Source: Narthecium ossifragum (Eukaryota > Streptophyta > Magnoliopsida > Dioscoreales > Nartheciaceae). Taken from it: 64,000 bases of DNA. A program made the position numbers and the translations under genes. Shown here piece by piece: positions 10,799-21,803 of this stretch (its first letter is position 1; each line of letters opens with the position of its first letter). The notes under the pieces were generated by a model. That model was not told the DNA's origin. It saw only the letters and a program-made list of their open reading frames with translations, and ran no database searches. The DNA lies in NCBI GenBank assembly GCA_963920575.1, contig OY986968.1, positions 9,727,485 to 9,791,484 on the forward strand, written 5' to 3'.

Positions 10799-12361
10799 TC
10801 AAATCTCATTCCCCCGAGATGCAGTCAGATTTCTTGTCGTACAGTCCCATCTGGTGTCCAAGCGACCACCCTCCGGCGACCATAGTCGATGATAGCTCGG
10901 TATGTTGCTAACCAGTCCATACCGAGTATCACATCGAAGCCTGTCATGTCTAGCACCCACAGGTCTAGACAGACACGGAGGCCTCCAACCTCCAAGGAAC
11001 AAGATCGGCTGACCCGGTCTACCCTGACTGTGCCGTCGATCGGTGAGTCTATATACTGTGTCACCTCTAGCCAACTCGTCTCTAATCCTAGCTATGCCAC
11101 ACACATGCTAGCAAAATAGGAAAGAGACGCCCCAGACTCTACCAGCATATCTACTAAGGACTAGAAAGCTGAAAGATACCTCTGAGGATGGATGGCTCTG
11201 CCGCTGCCTGCTGATACTGCTGCGGCTGCTGGTACTGCTGTACGGTGTCCTGCTGCTCGTGCACTGGGAGAGTAACCACACGACCTCGCTGGCTGGCTCC
11301 ACCTCTGGAGCAGCTCGGTCCAGCCGCTGACCTGCGCCCACCACTGCTCCCCTGCCAAGCACTGGGCCCTCCGCCTCTACTGCCCTGCGGCACAGCGCCC
11401 CGCGCTCCTCGCAAGGCACAGTCTCTACGGTAGTGCCCCAGGTGCCCGCACTGGGAGCACGTGACTGACGTGCCCGGCTGCTGACGCCCCGGAAGAGCAA
11501 ACACACGCCCCCGCTGGCCGCCTCCACCTCTGGAGCGGCCCGGTCCAGCCCCTGACTCGCGCCCACCACCGCTCCCCTGCCAGGCACCGTACCCCCCGCC
11601 TCTACTGCCCTGCAGCATAGCGCCCCGCGCTCCTCGCATGGGACAGCCCTAGCGGAAGTGTCCCGACTGCCTGCACTGGAAACAAGTGGCTGATGCGCCA
11701 CCAGGCTGCTGACCCTGGCCTCCCCCAGACGGAGCCTGCCCAGATGGCCCGGCCGTCAGGGGAAACTGGCCTTGCGGACTCGGCAACTGTGGCTGGAACT
11801 GGTGCGGGCGCTGCGACTGCTACTGAAAGCGTCGCTGACGCCGCTGGTGCCCTCTGCCGAATCACCCTCTGAACTGGGGTCCCGGCGGTGCACTGGTAGA
11901 GGATCCGGTGGAACTGCCCGGCACCCCTCGTCCCGCAACTGTGCCCCTACTGCCAAGGCGCAGTCCAGAACTGCTGAGTACGTCTGGAAGCGATAAGAAC
12001 TGGTCCGTCGTCTGATCTCTGATCGAAGCCCCTGCTCAAACTGACGTGCCCTGGCCACTAGACCTGCTGACCCACCACTGAACCTAGACGGGTCCAGCTG
12101 CAGAAAGTCCAATATGACCGTTGCAGCGGTCCGCCCGTCGACAGGAGGGAGAACCCTCTCCTCGGTGAGAAAGGCCTCCTCCTGTGCGACCGCAACCGTC
12201 GCTGGTGATGGCGTAGTCCGTCTAGCTCTGACCTCCCTGACAGGTGTTACCTTGTCTGGTCGGGCGGGTCGACCAAGTCGTGCCCCACCCTGACCATCAA
12301 CCGAAGGTCGGCCTCGAGCTCCCGACATCTGCGCGATCACCGACAACAAACGAGCATTCAC
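10799..12361 (-). pseudogene. gag-pro: Chromovirus gag-protease, internally deleted
   Basis: The start is at 12361 (MNARLLSVIAQMSG). The N-terminal part reaches FLQLDPSRFSGG and then jumps to ARQFEQGLRSEIRRR, so roughly the central capsid segment expected between these motifs is missing. A CCHC knuckle (CSQCGHLGHYRRDC) follows near 11450. Farther on is the protease. Its active-site triad reads VESGAS (around 11120-11140) where VDSGAS is expected, so the catalytic Asp is Glu. The flap-side FDVILGMDWLATYRAIIDY is at about 10870-10930. At least two frameshifts separate the pieces. The Tat insertion ends it. Confidence 0.8.
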
Positions 12362-12514
12362 TCATCAGAACGGCAAAACAAAATAACACAACATAAAGCG
12401 GAAGACATAACACATCAAAAGGAGCATGCACGGATGTTCTAGACATAGAACTAACCCATTCCACGCTCAATCTCAACCGAATCCTGATCCTAAACCCTGG
12501 GATCTACAACCTAT

Positions 12515-12526
12515 GCTCTGATACCA
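12515..12526 (-). other. Primer binding site, tRNA-iMet type
   Basis: Minus strand reads TGGTATCAGAGC three bases from the LTR end, the usual initiator-Met primer site of plant elements. Confidence 0.88.
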
Positions 12527-12529
12527 AGC

Positions 12530-14945
12530 TGTCTCGCCCCGACCCGCGAAAGCCCAACCGGGCCGGGCGACGCGAACCGGAACCTACAAAACGCGGAAAA
12601 AGAACGGCGAGGGTTCCCTCTAACCTATTGGTCTCCCTAACAGTTCACCAAAAGCACCCTAATTAAAAGACAATAATTTAATGAAACCTTGAACCACAGA
12701 TTTACGAACTTTAAGAGATTTAATATACATATCCTCGGAGAGGGGGAGTTCAAATACAACATTACTCCCGTAGGAGACTATCTAACATAGGATAAAAACT
12801 GTAAAGGATCACCACCTCTCAGACTCCGCCTGGCGCCGCCGCACCGCCGACCAACTGCCCGGTAGGGGCCACGGAAGAAGAACTGACTCTTGTACCTGCA
12901 AAACGCAACCCGGGTAGGAGTGAGCACTAAACTCAGTAGGGTTCTACACTACGACACACAGAAGGAAGAGGGAAACGCAATAGTGTCGCTCTCAAGTAGG
13001 ATCTGGGTGTATACAGGGGTCCCATAACCCCACCGCGTGTCCCTGGAGCCCAGGAGCAGCACACAGTAAGCTCAACAAACACTGCTGACTCACATGCAGG
13101 AACCCGACACTGCAGGCGGGAAATGGCACCGCTGAGGGGGCCTCTCCACCACTCAAGAGTCTACATAGTGGAACACCGGCTACACCTCAGCATCCGACTC
13201 GAGGCCGACACGACCTCTACAATCATCAAGCAACTAGGGTACCAGTCATCTAAGCCTATCATCGAATCGACTGGACACCACAATTCAAACCGGGTCCAAA
13301 CTACCCAACCCCGGTCCTAGGGCTAAGTCCGAGCTTCCAGCCTCGGGACGACGACCCATAGATCACCCACGCCCTAACTAATGTAACTAATGCACAATCA
13401 ACGATGCATGCTATGACATACACAGATAAGGAGCAAAGCATGCAACAGTATGTCAAGCATCATATAAGTCAACTGGATCGCTGTAGCGCTACTACCAACC
13501 GTTGCCAGCCGATTCGCAGCGGGTCCCGGCATTACGACGGTACCATGACCGTCAACTGCGAACTCCTGCACGGGAAACAACCCCGAAAACCGCTGAATGA
13601 ACAGTAACAATATAATATTATATTCCGAAATATAATATTATATTCAAACACCCAAAACCTCTACTTAGGGGCTAATTGATCCCGTCGATCCGACATCCAA
13701 ACGACGTCGGATTCAAGATCCAACTTCACCATCAGTAGGTGTATATACTAGGAGCAACATATCCAAAAATTATAATCATCCAACGGTTGGATTAACGGGA
13801 AAACACTAATCAAAATCGTTACTCAAACTAACTTACCCATTAATTGCTGCAACGCAGCCCTCCAGCAAACAATTCATAACAAATCGTAGAACAATCGGAA
13901 AAATATGAAATCAGTTGAGTTAGAGAGTACATTCAAAGATCTACAACTCTTATGTTCATCACAACCCAAGATCACGTACACGCCGGCCGGAAAACTCGCC
14001 GCAAGCCGGCTGTTCTTCAAGAACAGCAGAAAACCAGAAATCCGAGCTTAATCATGCATAAAACCTACTCAAATCTCAACCAAATATCATGAAACGTATA
14101 TCAGTAATTGTAATAGGCATAAGGAATCCAACAAGACAAAGATCAACAAGATCCAACGGCTAGATCTAAAGAAAACCCAAAAACAATATCAGTAGGTATA
14201 AACCTACGTAACAACGCTTTCCTCGGCTGATTCCCCGCAAGTTGATCACCAACAAGGTTCCAAACCACTTCAGGGATCTTCCTCTCATTATCACGGATCC
14301 AACGAGCCTTAGAACACCCAATTTGGTGGTCAAAGGAGGGAGAACGGAAGAGATGAAGCTCGCTGCCGGAAACAGGGGAAAGAAGCAGAGCTTTCGGGAG
14401 AAGAAAGAAGGAGGAAGAAGAAAGGAGGAGAAGGAGGAAGAGAAGGGGAAGAAAAGGAGGGAAAAGGGGAAGGGGAAAGCCGGGGGAAGGGGAGAAAAGA
14501 GAGGGGAGGGGAGGGAAAGTCCTCCCCCTCTGAAAGGAGAGAGCGACGGCCAATGACGGCCGTCCTCGAGAAGCAGAAAAGCCACCGACGCGAGTCCGAT
14601 CGGTCGCTCCAAGGAGCGATCGATCGCTCGCTCCCCGGATCGATCCCAACACCAAGTCGGATCGATCCGAGCGGGTCAAACCCACCGACTCGCTCAAGAG
14701 TCCGATCGATCGTTCCAAGGAGCGATCGATCGCTCAAGGGTCGTCAGCTGCCCAAAGGCAAGCTTCCGCGCGCCCGAGCTGAGATCTTCCGATCCCGGGT
14801 CCACCTAGCCATTCTAAACAAGCATTAACACAAACAAGGCCAGTGTGTGCACAAGCGGGTGTGAAACAAACCAACAAGGCGCAATTTACCAAATTGCCCT
14901 TGCGGTCTACAACGAGCCACAGGGGTAGAGGGACAGGTCCTCACA
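12530..14945 (-). repeat. 5' LTR of the Tekay-like element (LTR1)
   Basis: 2416 bp. On the plus strand it starts TGTCTCGCCCCGACCC and ends GGTCCTCACA. The same arrangement recurs in the solo LTRs at 20805, 21367 and 58969. It contains a purine-rich tract (14392-14526) and, beyond it, a block of GATCGATC palindromes (14598-14740). ORFs on the minus strand in the purine-rich tract are low-complexity and not conserved in frame. Confidence 0.85.
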
Positions 14946-14957
14946 CGGGGTGTGACA

Positions 14958-16078
14958 CCTAGGATCCTCTAGGGTCGTTAAACCTCGAATTTAGAGACGA
15001 GGCTCTGATACCAATTGAGGGTCCAAGGGGGGTGAATTGGACTCTTTTGCGGAAATACAACAGATGAAAACCAAGATAAAATGCGAGAAGACTAGTATAC
15101 TTGTTTAGATATGAAAGCAATAAATAAAGCACATAATGAAGAATAAGAGAGAGAGAGTTAGGAGATTTGCACCAGATTTTATAGTGGTTCGGTCAACCTT
15201 GCCTACGTTCACTTCACTCAAGGTCCTCCTTGAGGTTCCACTACTTGTAGTTCTCCCTTACAAGTTTTCCAACTAAGCTTCCGGGTGCCTGGCAACTTTA
15301 CAAATCCTCCAACAACTGCTGGAGCTCCCCCTCAAGCTTTCGGGTGCTTGAGAACCTTACAAATCACTCCAAGTAATTCTTGGAGATTTCTCACAAAGTC
15401 TATTTTACAACTTGAAGTAGGTTTACAAAAATTTAAGCTCTCAAAAGAAGACTAAAATTTTTTACAATATAAATTAAGATCTCCCTTAGTCTTACACCAA
15501 GTTTTCTGGGTCTTTCCATATATACTTAAGCCTTAAGACCTCAAAAAGCAGCTCCCAACGACCACTTTGGTTTTCTGCAACGGTTCTTTAACGGCTAGTT
15601 TTCTGACTGGCGGTCGACCGTCGCATCATCCGCCACATCGTCCATCACCATCTTGTTGAGCCACGGTCGATCCACACATCGACCTTCACGGTCAACCGTT
15701 GAATTGACCGTGACATCGTCCGAGAGGCTCTGTGAGGAAAAACACTTCTCAGGGTCGATGCCTCATTCAACCGTCGCTTTTCCTCAACCGAGTTACGTAG
15801 CCCATGGTTGATCAGTCCAATAAATCGTCGCATCGACCGTCGTTACTTTTATTCTCCACGGTCGATCCTTCCATCGACCGCCGCTTTTCAAGATCGATCT
15901 CTTCATAGCCCGCGGTCGATCCCACGGTCAACCGCCGCATCGTCCATGGACAATAACATATCTCAAATATGAAAGTTAAAGAATATTTTCAACATATATT
16001 TTATCACATATATATTTTAACATTTAGGAACATATTGGCATCATCAAAACATTATAAAAAACACTATTAGGATTAACA
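14958..16078 (-). mobile_element. Copia-type element fragment: 5' LTR and leader
   Basis: The minus strand reads LTR (16078 to 15016, starting TGTTAATCCTAATAG), then a primer site TGGTATCAGAGC (15013-15002), then a leader that matches the leader of the copia element at 29997-30060 up to GGATCCTAG. The Tekay-like LTR boundary follows at once, so the rest is lost. Palindrome arrays of the GGTCGACC type fill 15606-15950. Confidence 0.78.
15016..16078 (-). repeat. Copia 5' LTR
   Basis: 1063 bp with TG...CA ends. It is distantly similar to the copia LTR at 31755-32791 in leader, R-like region (GGTGCTTGAGAACC and AAGCTTCCGGGTGC) and palindrome clusters. Confidence 0.75.
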
Positions 16079-16097
16079 AGATGGATTGAATAGATTA

Positions 16098-16146
16098 GGA
16101 GCCCTCACGCCCCGGACTAGATGGGTTTTCTGGGTCGGGGTGTGAC
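16098..16146 (+). repeat. Terminal fragment of a Tekay-type LTR
   Basis: The fragment ending GGTTTTCTGGGTCGGGGTGTGACA resembles the inverse of the Tekay LTR starts at 20805 and 21367. It lies between the copia LTR and the broken FAR1-like gene, and it truncates that gene at 16147. Confidence 0.5.
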
Positions 16147-17264
16147 AATACAAGTCCAATAGCCATGTGTTTTTCTAGAGACCAAATTGAAATAGCATTC
16201 GGTCCCATTGTTCATCAAAGTCCATAGGAACCAATAAATCGTAGACCGCTTCTAGCAATGCTTCCCTTACATCTTGATAGTATTCATGATATCTTAGTTT
16301 GTCCAGCAATTTCTTCAGTATGTGCCATAAGCACCATCAGTGCCGAGTTTGAGGGAAAATAATGGACATGGCCTTTGCGATTGCTTTGTTCTAGTCTATG
16401 ATAATGGCATGCAGTGCCTTTTTGTGCATGCACGACATCCATGTCTCAAACAACCATGTGAATGAGGCGACGTCCTCGCCTGATATCAACCCACACCACA
16501 AAAGTATGGATTGCTCGTGATGATTGACACCGACAAATGGAGCAAATGACATGTCATACTTGTTAGTCAACTATGTCTCCAAAGTACTTTGCTACTGATC
16601 TGCTACGAGGATCCGCCCAGAATAAATTCTTCAGTCTAGACTCCTCGTCCAAATTGAAAGCATAGAAGAAGTCGGAATTCTTCAATTGCATTCGCTTGAA
16701 GTAATTGTTCACAGCCTTTGCATCACCTTCTCCGAGCCGCAACTGCATGGCATTCGCAATGTGATTGCGTCAAACTCTTTCCACGAACTCTAGAGCTTCA
16801 TGTCCACCAGCCTCCACGACGAGGGAATTAAAACTCTGATTCATCCGAACACCGCCTTGGTCATTGAGTTCCAACCGACTTTTAATGTTGTTTGGGAGCG
16901 CTCTACTGCACAGGAAAAACTGAGATTTTGATGGGCTGAGTGGATGGTTATGCTCCAGAATCACACTTTTCAACTCCCACCGTCCGTTTACGCATATTGA
17001 TGCGTGGATTCTTGCCATACAACTCGTTTTTGAGCCGGACTTTGGTCCAACATATGCTTTGCTCATCCTGGGCTTGCCCTTACATGAGCAAGTAAGCAAC
17101 ATGTTATGAAAATTGCCTTCATCATCCGATTTTGAGCTCCTCTTGGTAACAGAAAAACATACTGCGTGGCTTGGCATATTCCTTGTGTCAAACGTCATCC
17201 CAGAGATCGATGGAGGCACCTCTATGGGTGGACCTTCTGGCTCGTCGCCAGATGCAGCCATCAT
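16147..17264 (-). pseudogene. FAR1/FRS-like MULE-type transposase, broken
   Basis: From 17264 the first ORF (to 16770) gives the end of a FAR1 DNA-binding domain: GFSVTKRSS-like start, CSCKGKP, then CMARIHASICVNGRWELKSVILEHNHPLSPSKSQFF. After a frameshift near 16760 comes LRLGEGDAKAVNNYFKRMQ and FFYAFNLDEESRLKNLFWADPRSR (16748-16563), the link to the MULE DDE domain. That domain continues to 16147 with PFVGVNHHEQSILLWCGLISGEDVASFTWLFETW, ALHAIIID and WCLWHILKK. An in-frame TAG replaces the residue after IIID. The C-terminal part is lost at the LTR fragment. FAR1-related proteins are either host transcription factors or transposases. The decay here fits a dead copy. Confidence 0.85.
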
Positions 17265-17354
17265 ACCTAATATACCTAGAAGGTCATGAATTACAACTTA
17301 GGATCATTAAATAAGCAATCCATAACTTCCATAGTCTCTCGCAATCAAATAGTG

Positions 17355-17363
17355 AACTAACTA
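17355..17363. repeat. MULE target-site duplication, left copy
   Basis: AACTAACTA, identical to 34493-34501. Confidence 0.88.
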
Positions 17364-17530
17364 GGAAATATTTTTAAAATAATATTATTTTAATAAAATA
17401 TTAGTAATATATACATGTGGAGAAAGTATTGATGAAGATATGTCTCGTTTGGCCATGTTAGCGTTACGCTGGCGTGGCCTTTCATTTTTTTAATTCTGCC
17501 AATGAAGACGTAACTTGGAGTTACGTCTTC
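17364..17530 (+). repeat. MULE left terminal inverted repeat
   Basis: Pairs with 34320-34492 in inverse orientation. The best block runs from the AT-rich AATAATATTATTTTAATAAA through GGCCATGTTAGCG and CGCTGGCGTGGCC. It ends in a perfect palindrome of 11-bp arms at 17505-17529. Confidence 0.85.
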
Positions 17531-17725
17531 AAATGAAGACGTAACTTCAAATGAAGACGTAACTTCAAATGAATATGGAGACGTAACTTGGAGTTACGTC
17601 TTTGACTGTTATTCTGACCAAGTGCGGAGAAGAGGAGTCCTGATAAGACATGGTTCTAAGTTACGTCTTCACTGGAGAACGTAGTTTTTGATTCTCTACT
17701 AAGACGTAACTTGACGTTACATCTT
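17505..17725. repeat. Cluster of GACGTAACTT palindromes in the MULE
   Basis: Palindromic units at 17505-17529 (11-bp arms AAGACGTAACT and AGTTACGTCTT around TGG), 17579-17602 and 17701-17725. Half-units AAGACGTAACTTC lie between them and another near 17660. Related units sit near the other end at 20672-20695 and 20705-20728. Confidence 0.85.
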
Positions 17726-17950
17726 AGTACCGAACCAACAAGAGAGCATCACTTTTGTTTTTTTGCCACTTTGTATACAAACATTCAACCAGACAATATT
17801 TGAAAATTAAAGATTACAAACCAAACATTCACCCCAATTTTCATACATACCAAATACATTACACCCACCCCATTCACATCTAAACACAATTTTTATAGAA
17901 ATAAAAACCGTTTACATCAAATATCATTAACATCTCTAAATGGAAGACTA

Positions 17951-18289
17951 TCACAACCTCCAAATTTTTTGCTTCTTCTTCACTGCCATCTTCTTCCTCC
18001 TCGACGGTCTAGCCCCCTCTCCCTCCATCGTAGCACCGACACCGGCATCATGCTCAACATGTCCCTTCGAATCCTCCAGATCCTCCTCTGTCGTACCCAT
18101 GACTGGATATGATGATGGTATATCTTGAGACATCGGCATGTCATAGGAAGTAGTCTGCCCAGTAGTCTGCTGTGACTGTTGTGAACTAACAGGAGCTCCG
18201 CCACAAATCCGCAAATCCTCCATCATAGAGTAAAATACTGGTGTAAAACGATTGGCAAGCTTCTCTTTAGAACGGTCACAACACATCAT
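17951..18289 (-). CDS. Hypothetical tail ORF behind the MULE PMD segment
   Basis: 112 codons from MMCCDRSKEKLANRF to RRKKMAVKKKQKIWRL: a short helix-forming start, an S/T/Q-rich linker and a basic end that could be a nuclear localisation signal. It has no recognised domain. It probably is the C-terminus of the PMD protein, reached across an intron or stop near 18290-18310. Confidence 0.4.
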   Translation of the reverse strand: MMCCDRSKEKLANRFTPVFYSMMEDLRICGGAPVSSQQSQQTTGQTTSYDMPMSQDIPSSYPVMGTTEEDLEDSKGHVEHDAGVGATMEGEGARPSRRKKMAVKKKQKIWRL

Positions 18290-18610
18290 GTAATTCTCCT
18301 CGGCGGTGTCATACTATTAGTGGCAAGTTAAGAAAGTTTGGTTAGATTAACACAATAGAAGAATTAATTACTAACAAACAAATTATATTTACCAGCTTCC
18401 GTAGGAGGTGTATGTTTGGCTGATAGGCCATCATGTCCTCCAATCTAGGCCTACTGACATACCGCCTGGTGATCTCCCAGTACCACAGCAAATATGACAC
18501 AGGATCCTCACCATCGTCCACTGCACCGTCAATGATACTTTAGTGCCGCTCCTCTCATTGGGTGATATACTGGTGACGCGTAGTGACCCAGTGCGCAGTA
18601 ACATTGCCCT

Positions 18611-18680
18611 GATGGCTTGGACGTGATAGTCTCTCTGTCACCGAGGATGGCTTGCACGCAATAGTCTCTCTGTCACCGGG
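18611..18680. repeat. 35-bp tandem repeat, two copies
   Basis: Units 18611-18645 and 18646-18680 (GATGGCTTGGACGTGATAGT and GATGGCTTGCACGCAATAGT, each followed by CTCTCTGTCACCG). It lies exactly where the transposase N-terminus meets the PMD segment. Confidence 0.85.
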
Positions 18681-18740
18681 GGCGGTATCTCATCGCAATA
18701 ATATATGATTCTTTCCAATCACCATATATAATCTTCATAG

Positions 18741-19268
18741 CTAGTATACGTGCATGATATGCCTTTGCATAGCTGATGTTAACATGGTAGTCATCTTTGA
18801 TCCTTTGCACAATATCTTTGGGGTCATAGCCGTGTTTGTCCTTATCGCACCAAGTATGATGCCATATATGAATTGAGCAGTGCGGTGGTGGTGGTTGGTA
18901 TTCAACAGATCTGCCCGACAAGTATGTTGACCACCGTAACTCTTCACCTGAAAGTAAGATGTTTCTTTGTAAGTAGACGCATGCAAACGCCAGTAACAAT
19001 CAGGATTACGGCACTTGACAGTCAACACCTTCGACCCGGACTTGATAATGCAATGTTCTGCAAACCTTCGAATCTCGTACTGTTGAAGAGCATGCATAAG
19101 TGATGCCCTGGTCTCGAATATTTGCTTCTTATAGAATTCACCAGTGAATGGGGTCGAAGCTTCAAATACCCTAGGTATGGTATTGTTCATTGCCATCCGA
19201 TCGACCCACTCATCATTGGAGAATTCATATGGTAACTCCTCTTCGTACTGTGTTGGAGTAAGCGACAT
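18741..19268 (-). CDS. MuDR-type transposase DNA-binding domain (fragment)
   Basis: The most intact piece of the MULE transposase gene. It has the zinc-coordinating pattern of the Mutator N-terminal domain with C at TVKC, C at NPDC and the HTC motif. The frame is lost at about 18870, where the true frame continues in the ORF 18999-18673. No catalytic domain follows. Confidence 0.7.
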   Translation of the reverse strand: MSLTPTQYEEELPYEFSNDEWVDRMAMNNTIPRVFEASTPFTGEFYKKQIFETRASLMHALQQYEIRRFAEHCIIKSGSKVLTVKCRNPDCYWRLHASTYKETSYFQVKSYGGQHTCRADLLNTNHHHRTAQFIYGIILGAIRTNTAMTPKILCKGSKMTTMLTSAMQRHIMHVY

Positions 19269-21803
19269 TGGGTCATCAATACCTTTATCATGATGCTGGC
19301 TCGTTGCTCAATGTAGTATTCTCGATCCAATCGTCATCATGATCATCATGATGATCCTCAACATCAACATCTAGCAAGGGGCTTCGAGATGTTAAAGGTA
19401 TAAAAGCATCTCCATTGCCGCTACTAACATTGTCATCATATTGGTGGCCTCCGCGCAAACTCGATGGGTCAACATCAAAAGTATGATGTGTGTGTCCCAT
19501 GTTTGTACCCGGTGTAGTTTTCGAGTATTCACGAGTCAATCATGTATCCTCCTGCTAGTAAGGCCTGCATGTTCATACACAAGCGAACTCATGAACAAGG
19601 AGCAAACCAAGATGTAACATTACATGTTTGACAATAAATTACTTACTGTGATGTCAGGTGTCCGAAGATGGGAGTGCCATAAGACCCAAGAGAGACATTA
19701 TCCGTTGAATCGTCTTCTTGTTGTAGTAGGCGTGTAAATTCACCAAATACCGTGTTATTTGGAGGGTTATTGTTGACTTCGACACCAATTTTCACCAAGA
19801 ACAATTGTATACTTGGAATGGCTGGATAGAGGCTAAGAATGCCACCAGTATCACTATCATCCTTTTTGTCTACACCGTAATACATGCTTTCTCCCATTGG
19901 ATATCTATAAGTTATGTAAATGTCAAAATAGTTTGGATTGGATCCAGTTAAATCAAACATTAAAGCCTTTAAATCAGAATAACTTGCATTTTTTCGTATC
20001 CTACTTGGTTTGATTCGGCCACCTATGTACTCAATATCACCCGTATTACCCTTTAATTCCACCTTTCCGTCCATCAAACACAATAGTGGAATAATGCCAC
20101 TATCCATCACTATAAATAACACAAATATGATGACAATTATGAGTCAATTAGATAGAAATTACAAGTTAATAGTAAAAATTCCTATGGAAAACATGTTTCA
20201 TATAATCTAATTGAATTAATACTAGAAATTTATGAAATTTATCAACAATGCCACTACCCAAATCTACATACCAGAATGATTAAAAAAAGAATTTTCTAAT
20301 AAAAAATGGCATTTCAATTCCAATAAAAAAACCCTAATTTGACTATATAAACCCTAAATCTCAAGATAAAAACTCACTGGAAAGTAAGATGGAGAATGAC
20401 TAAAGGATCTTGGATGATTTGGACGGAAGATCGTCAGAAAATCACTGGAAAATTTCAAGATATAACTCCTCTTGAAAGACTGGATGGACAGGGAAGGAGG
20501 AGGGGACCGGCGGGCCGCGGGGCCGCGCGCCGAGGAGATGAGCCAGAGATTGCCGTCCGATGAGAAGGAGGAGGGCATAGGTGGGAGCTTAGGTGGGGAA
20601 GGAGGAGGGCCCGGGTGGGAGCTCGGGTGGGGAAGGAGGAGGGCCCTCGGTTAGGGGTAGATGACGACTATAGACGTAAGTTGAAGTTACGTCTTTATTA
20701 ATATAGACGTAACTCCAACCTACGTCTTATGATGACCACTCTCCTATCCGCCCTCCACCCTTAGCCTCCATGCAGTGGGGAATGGTCAAAAGGTCAAAGA
20801 CGTATGTCGCGCCCCGACCCGCGAAAGCCCAACCGGGATAGGAAAGCGAGCCGGAACCTAACTAACTGTGAAAAATATGGCGAGGGTTCCCTCTAGTCTA
20901 CTTATTTCCCTAAGCATTCATTAATCACCCTCAATTAACAATTCTAGAATTAATAGAAACCTCAAACTTAAAGATTATAAATCAAGAAGTACAAGTCTAC
21001 AAAACCTCGAAGAGGGGAAAATTAGGTACAAACATTTATACACTCCCGTAAGAGGCTAACTATACAAAGGTATTGAAGACAGAAAGATCACCACTTCTCA
21101 AACTCCACCAGGCGCCGCCACACCGCTTATCAACTGCTCGGTAGGGGCCACCGAAGAGGAGCTAATGCATGCACCAACAAAACGCAACCAAGGTAGGAAT
21201 GAGAAACTAAGTTCAACAGGGAAACTACACTACGACTCACAGAAGGAAGAGGGGAACGCAACAGTGTCGCCCTCTAGCAAGGTCTGGGTGTACACATGGG
21301 CCCCATAACCCAACCGTGTCTCCCTGAGGGGCCTCAGTCATGGTCTTCCAGCCGAGTTGGTCATATTGTCGTACCCCGGCCCAGAAAGCCCATCCGGATC
21401 GGGACACGAGGGGGGCGGGGGTCCTACACCTACTAACAACAACTGGCGAAAACAGTTACAAAAGAAACAGAGAGCGGAAGTAAATCTAACAACTACTATT
21501 ATTACAAAACGGTACATACAACAGAGTTACATTAAGATTTGCATAAACCAGTCCTCATGTACAAAAAATGTATAAAACTCAAAAGGGGTTACATCAACAG
21601 AGGTCTCCTGGAAGGCACAGCAGAAGCCATCTTGGCCCTCAACATGCCCTGAGGTCGTCGCGCCACCGCAGGATGAGCAACTGGGGTCCACCGAAGGAGA
21701 GCTGGTACCTGCACCTGCAAACGCCGCCTGGGTAGGAGTGAGCACTAAGCTCAGTAGGGTTCTACTTTATGACACACACATGGAAGGGGAAACTGCAACT
21801 GAA

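Larger units (their letters stand above)
10793..14945 (-). mobile_element. Tekay/Del-like Ty3/gypsy element, 5' part
   Basis: Reading on the minus strand: 5' LTR (14945 to 12530), tRNA-iMet primer binding site, gag with a zinc knuckle, then the start of protease. The Tat LTR end at 10792 cuts it off there. The long LTR and the gag-protease style (FDVILGMDWL) fit chromoviruses of the Tekay/Del type. RT and integrase are absent from the window. Confidence 0.82.
17951..20122 (-). pseudogene. MuDR transposase N-terminus joined to a PMD segment
   Basis: From 20122 an N-terminal region (VELKGNTGDIEYIGGRIKPS... to HLTSQ, 19643) ends at a good splice donor, CA|GTAAGT. An acidic linker follows (19539-19288, with HHDDHDDDW). 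Next is the MuDR DNA-binding domain (19268-18870): FYKKQIFETRASLMHALQQY, VLTVKCRNPDCYWRLHAS, SYFQVKSYGGQHTC. A frameshift leads to DIVQRIKDDYHVNISYAKAYHAR and GDWKESY at about 18700. The DDE catalytic domain should come next but is absent. Instead, after a 35-bp tandem repeat, the minus strand reads HWVTTRHQYITQ, YLLWYWEITRRYVSRPRLEDM (about 18600-18400), the end of a plant mobile domain, and then a tail ORF (18289-17951). Several stops lie in the PMD part. Confidence 0.75.

Noticed and set aside
11245..11433. Plus-strand ORFs over the gag-protease region
   Set aside because: Shadows of the minus-strand gag, which has the CCHC knuckle and protease motifs.
14143..14718. 191-codon ORF and overlapping ORFs on the minus strand in LTR1
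   Set aside because: It is made of the CT-rich tract and palindromes. Equivalent places in the other LTRs are open in different frames without conserved residues.
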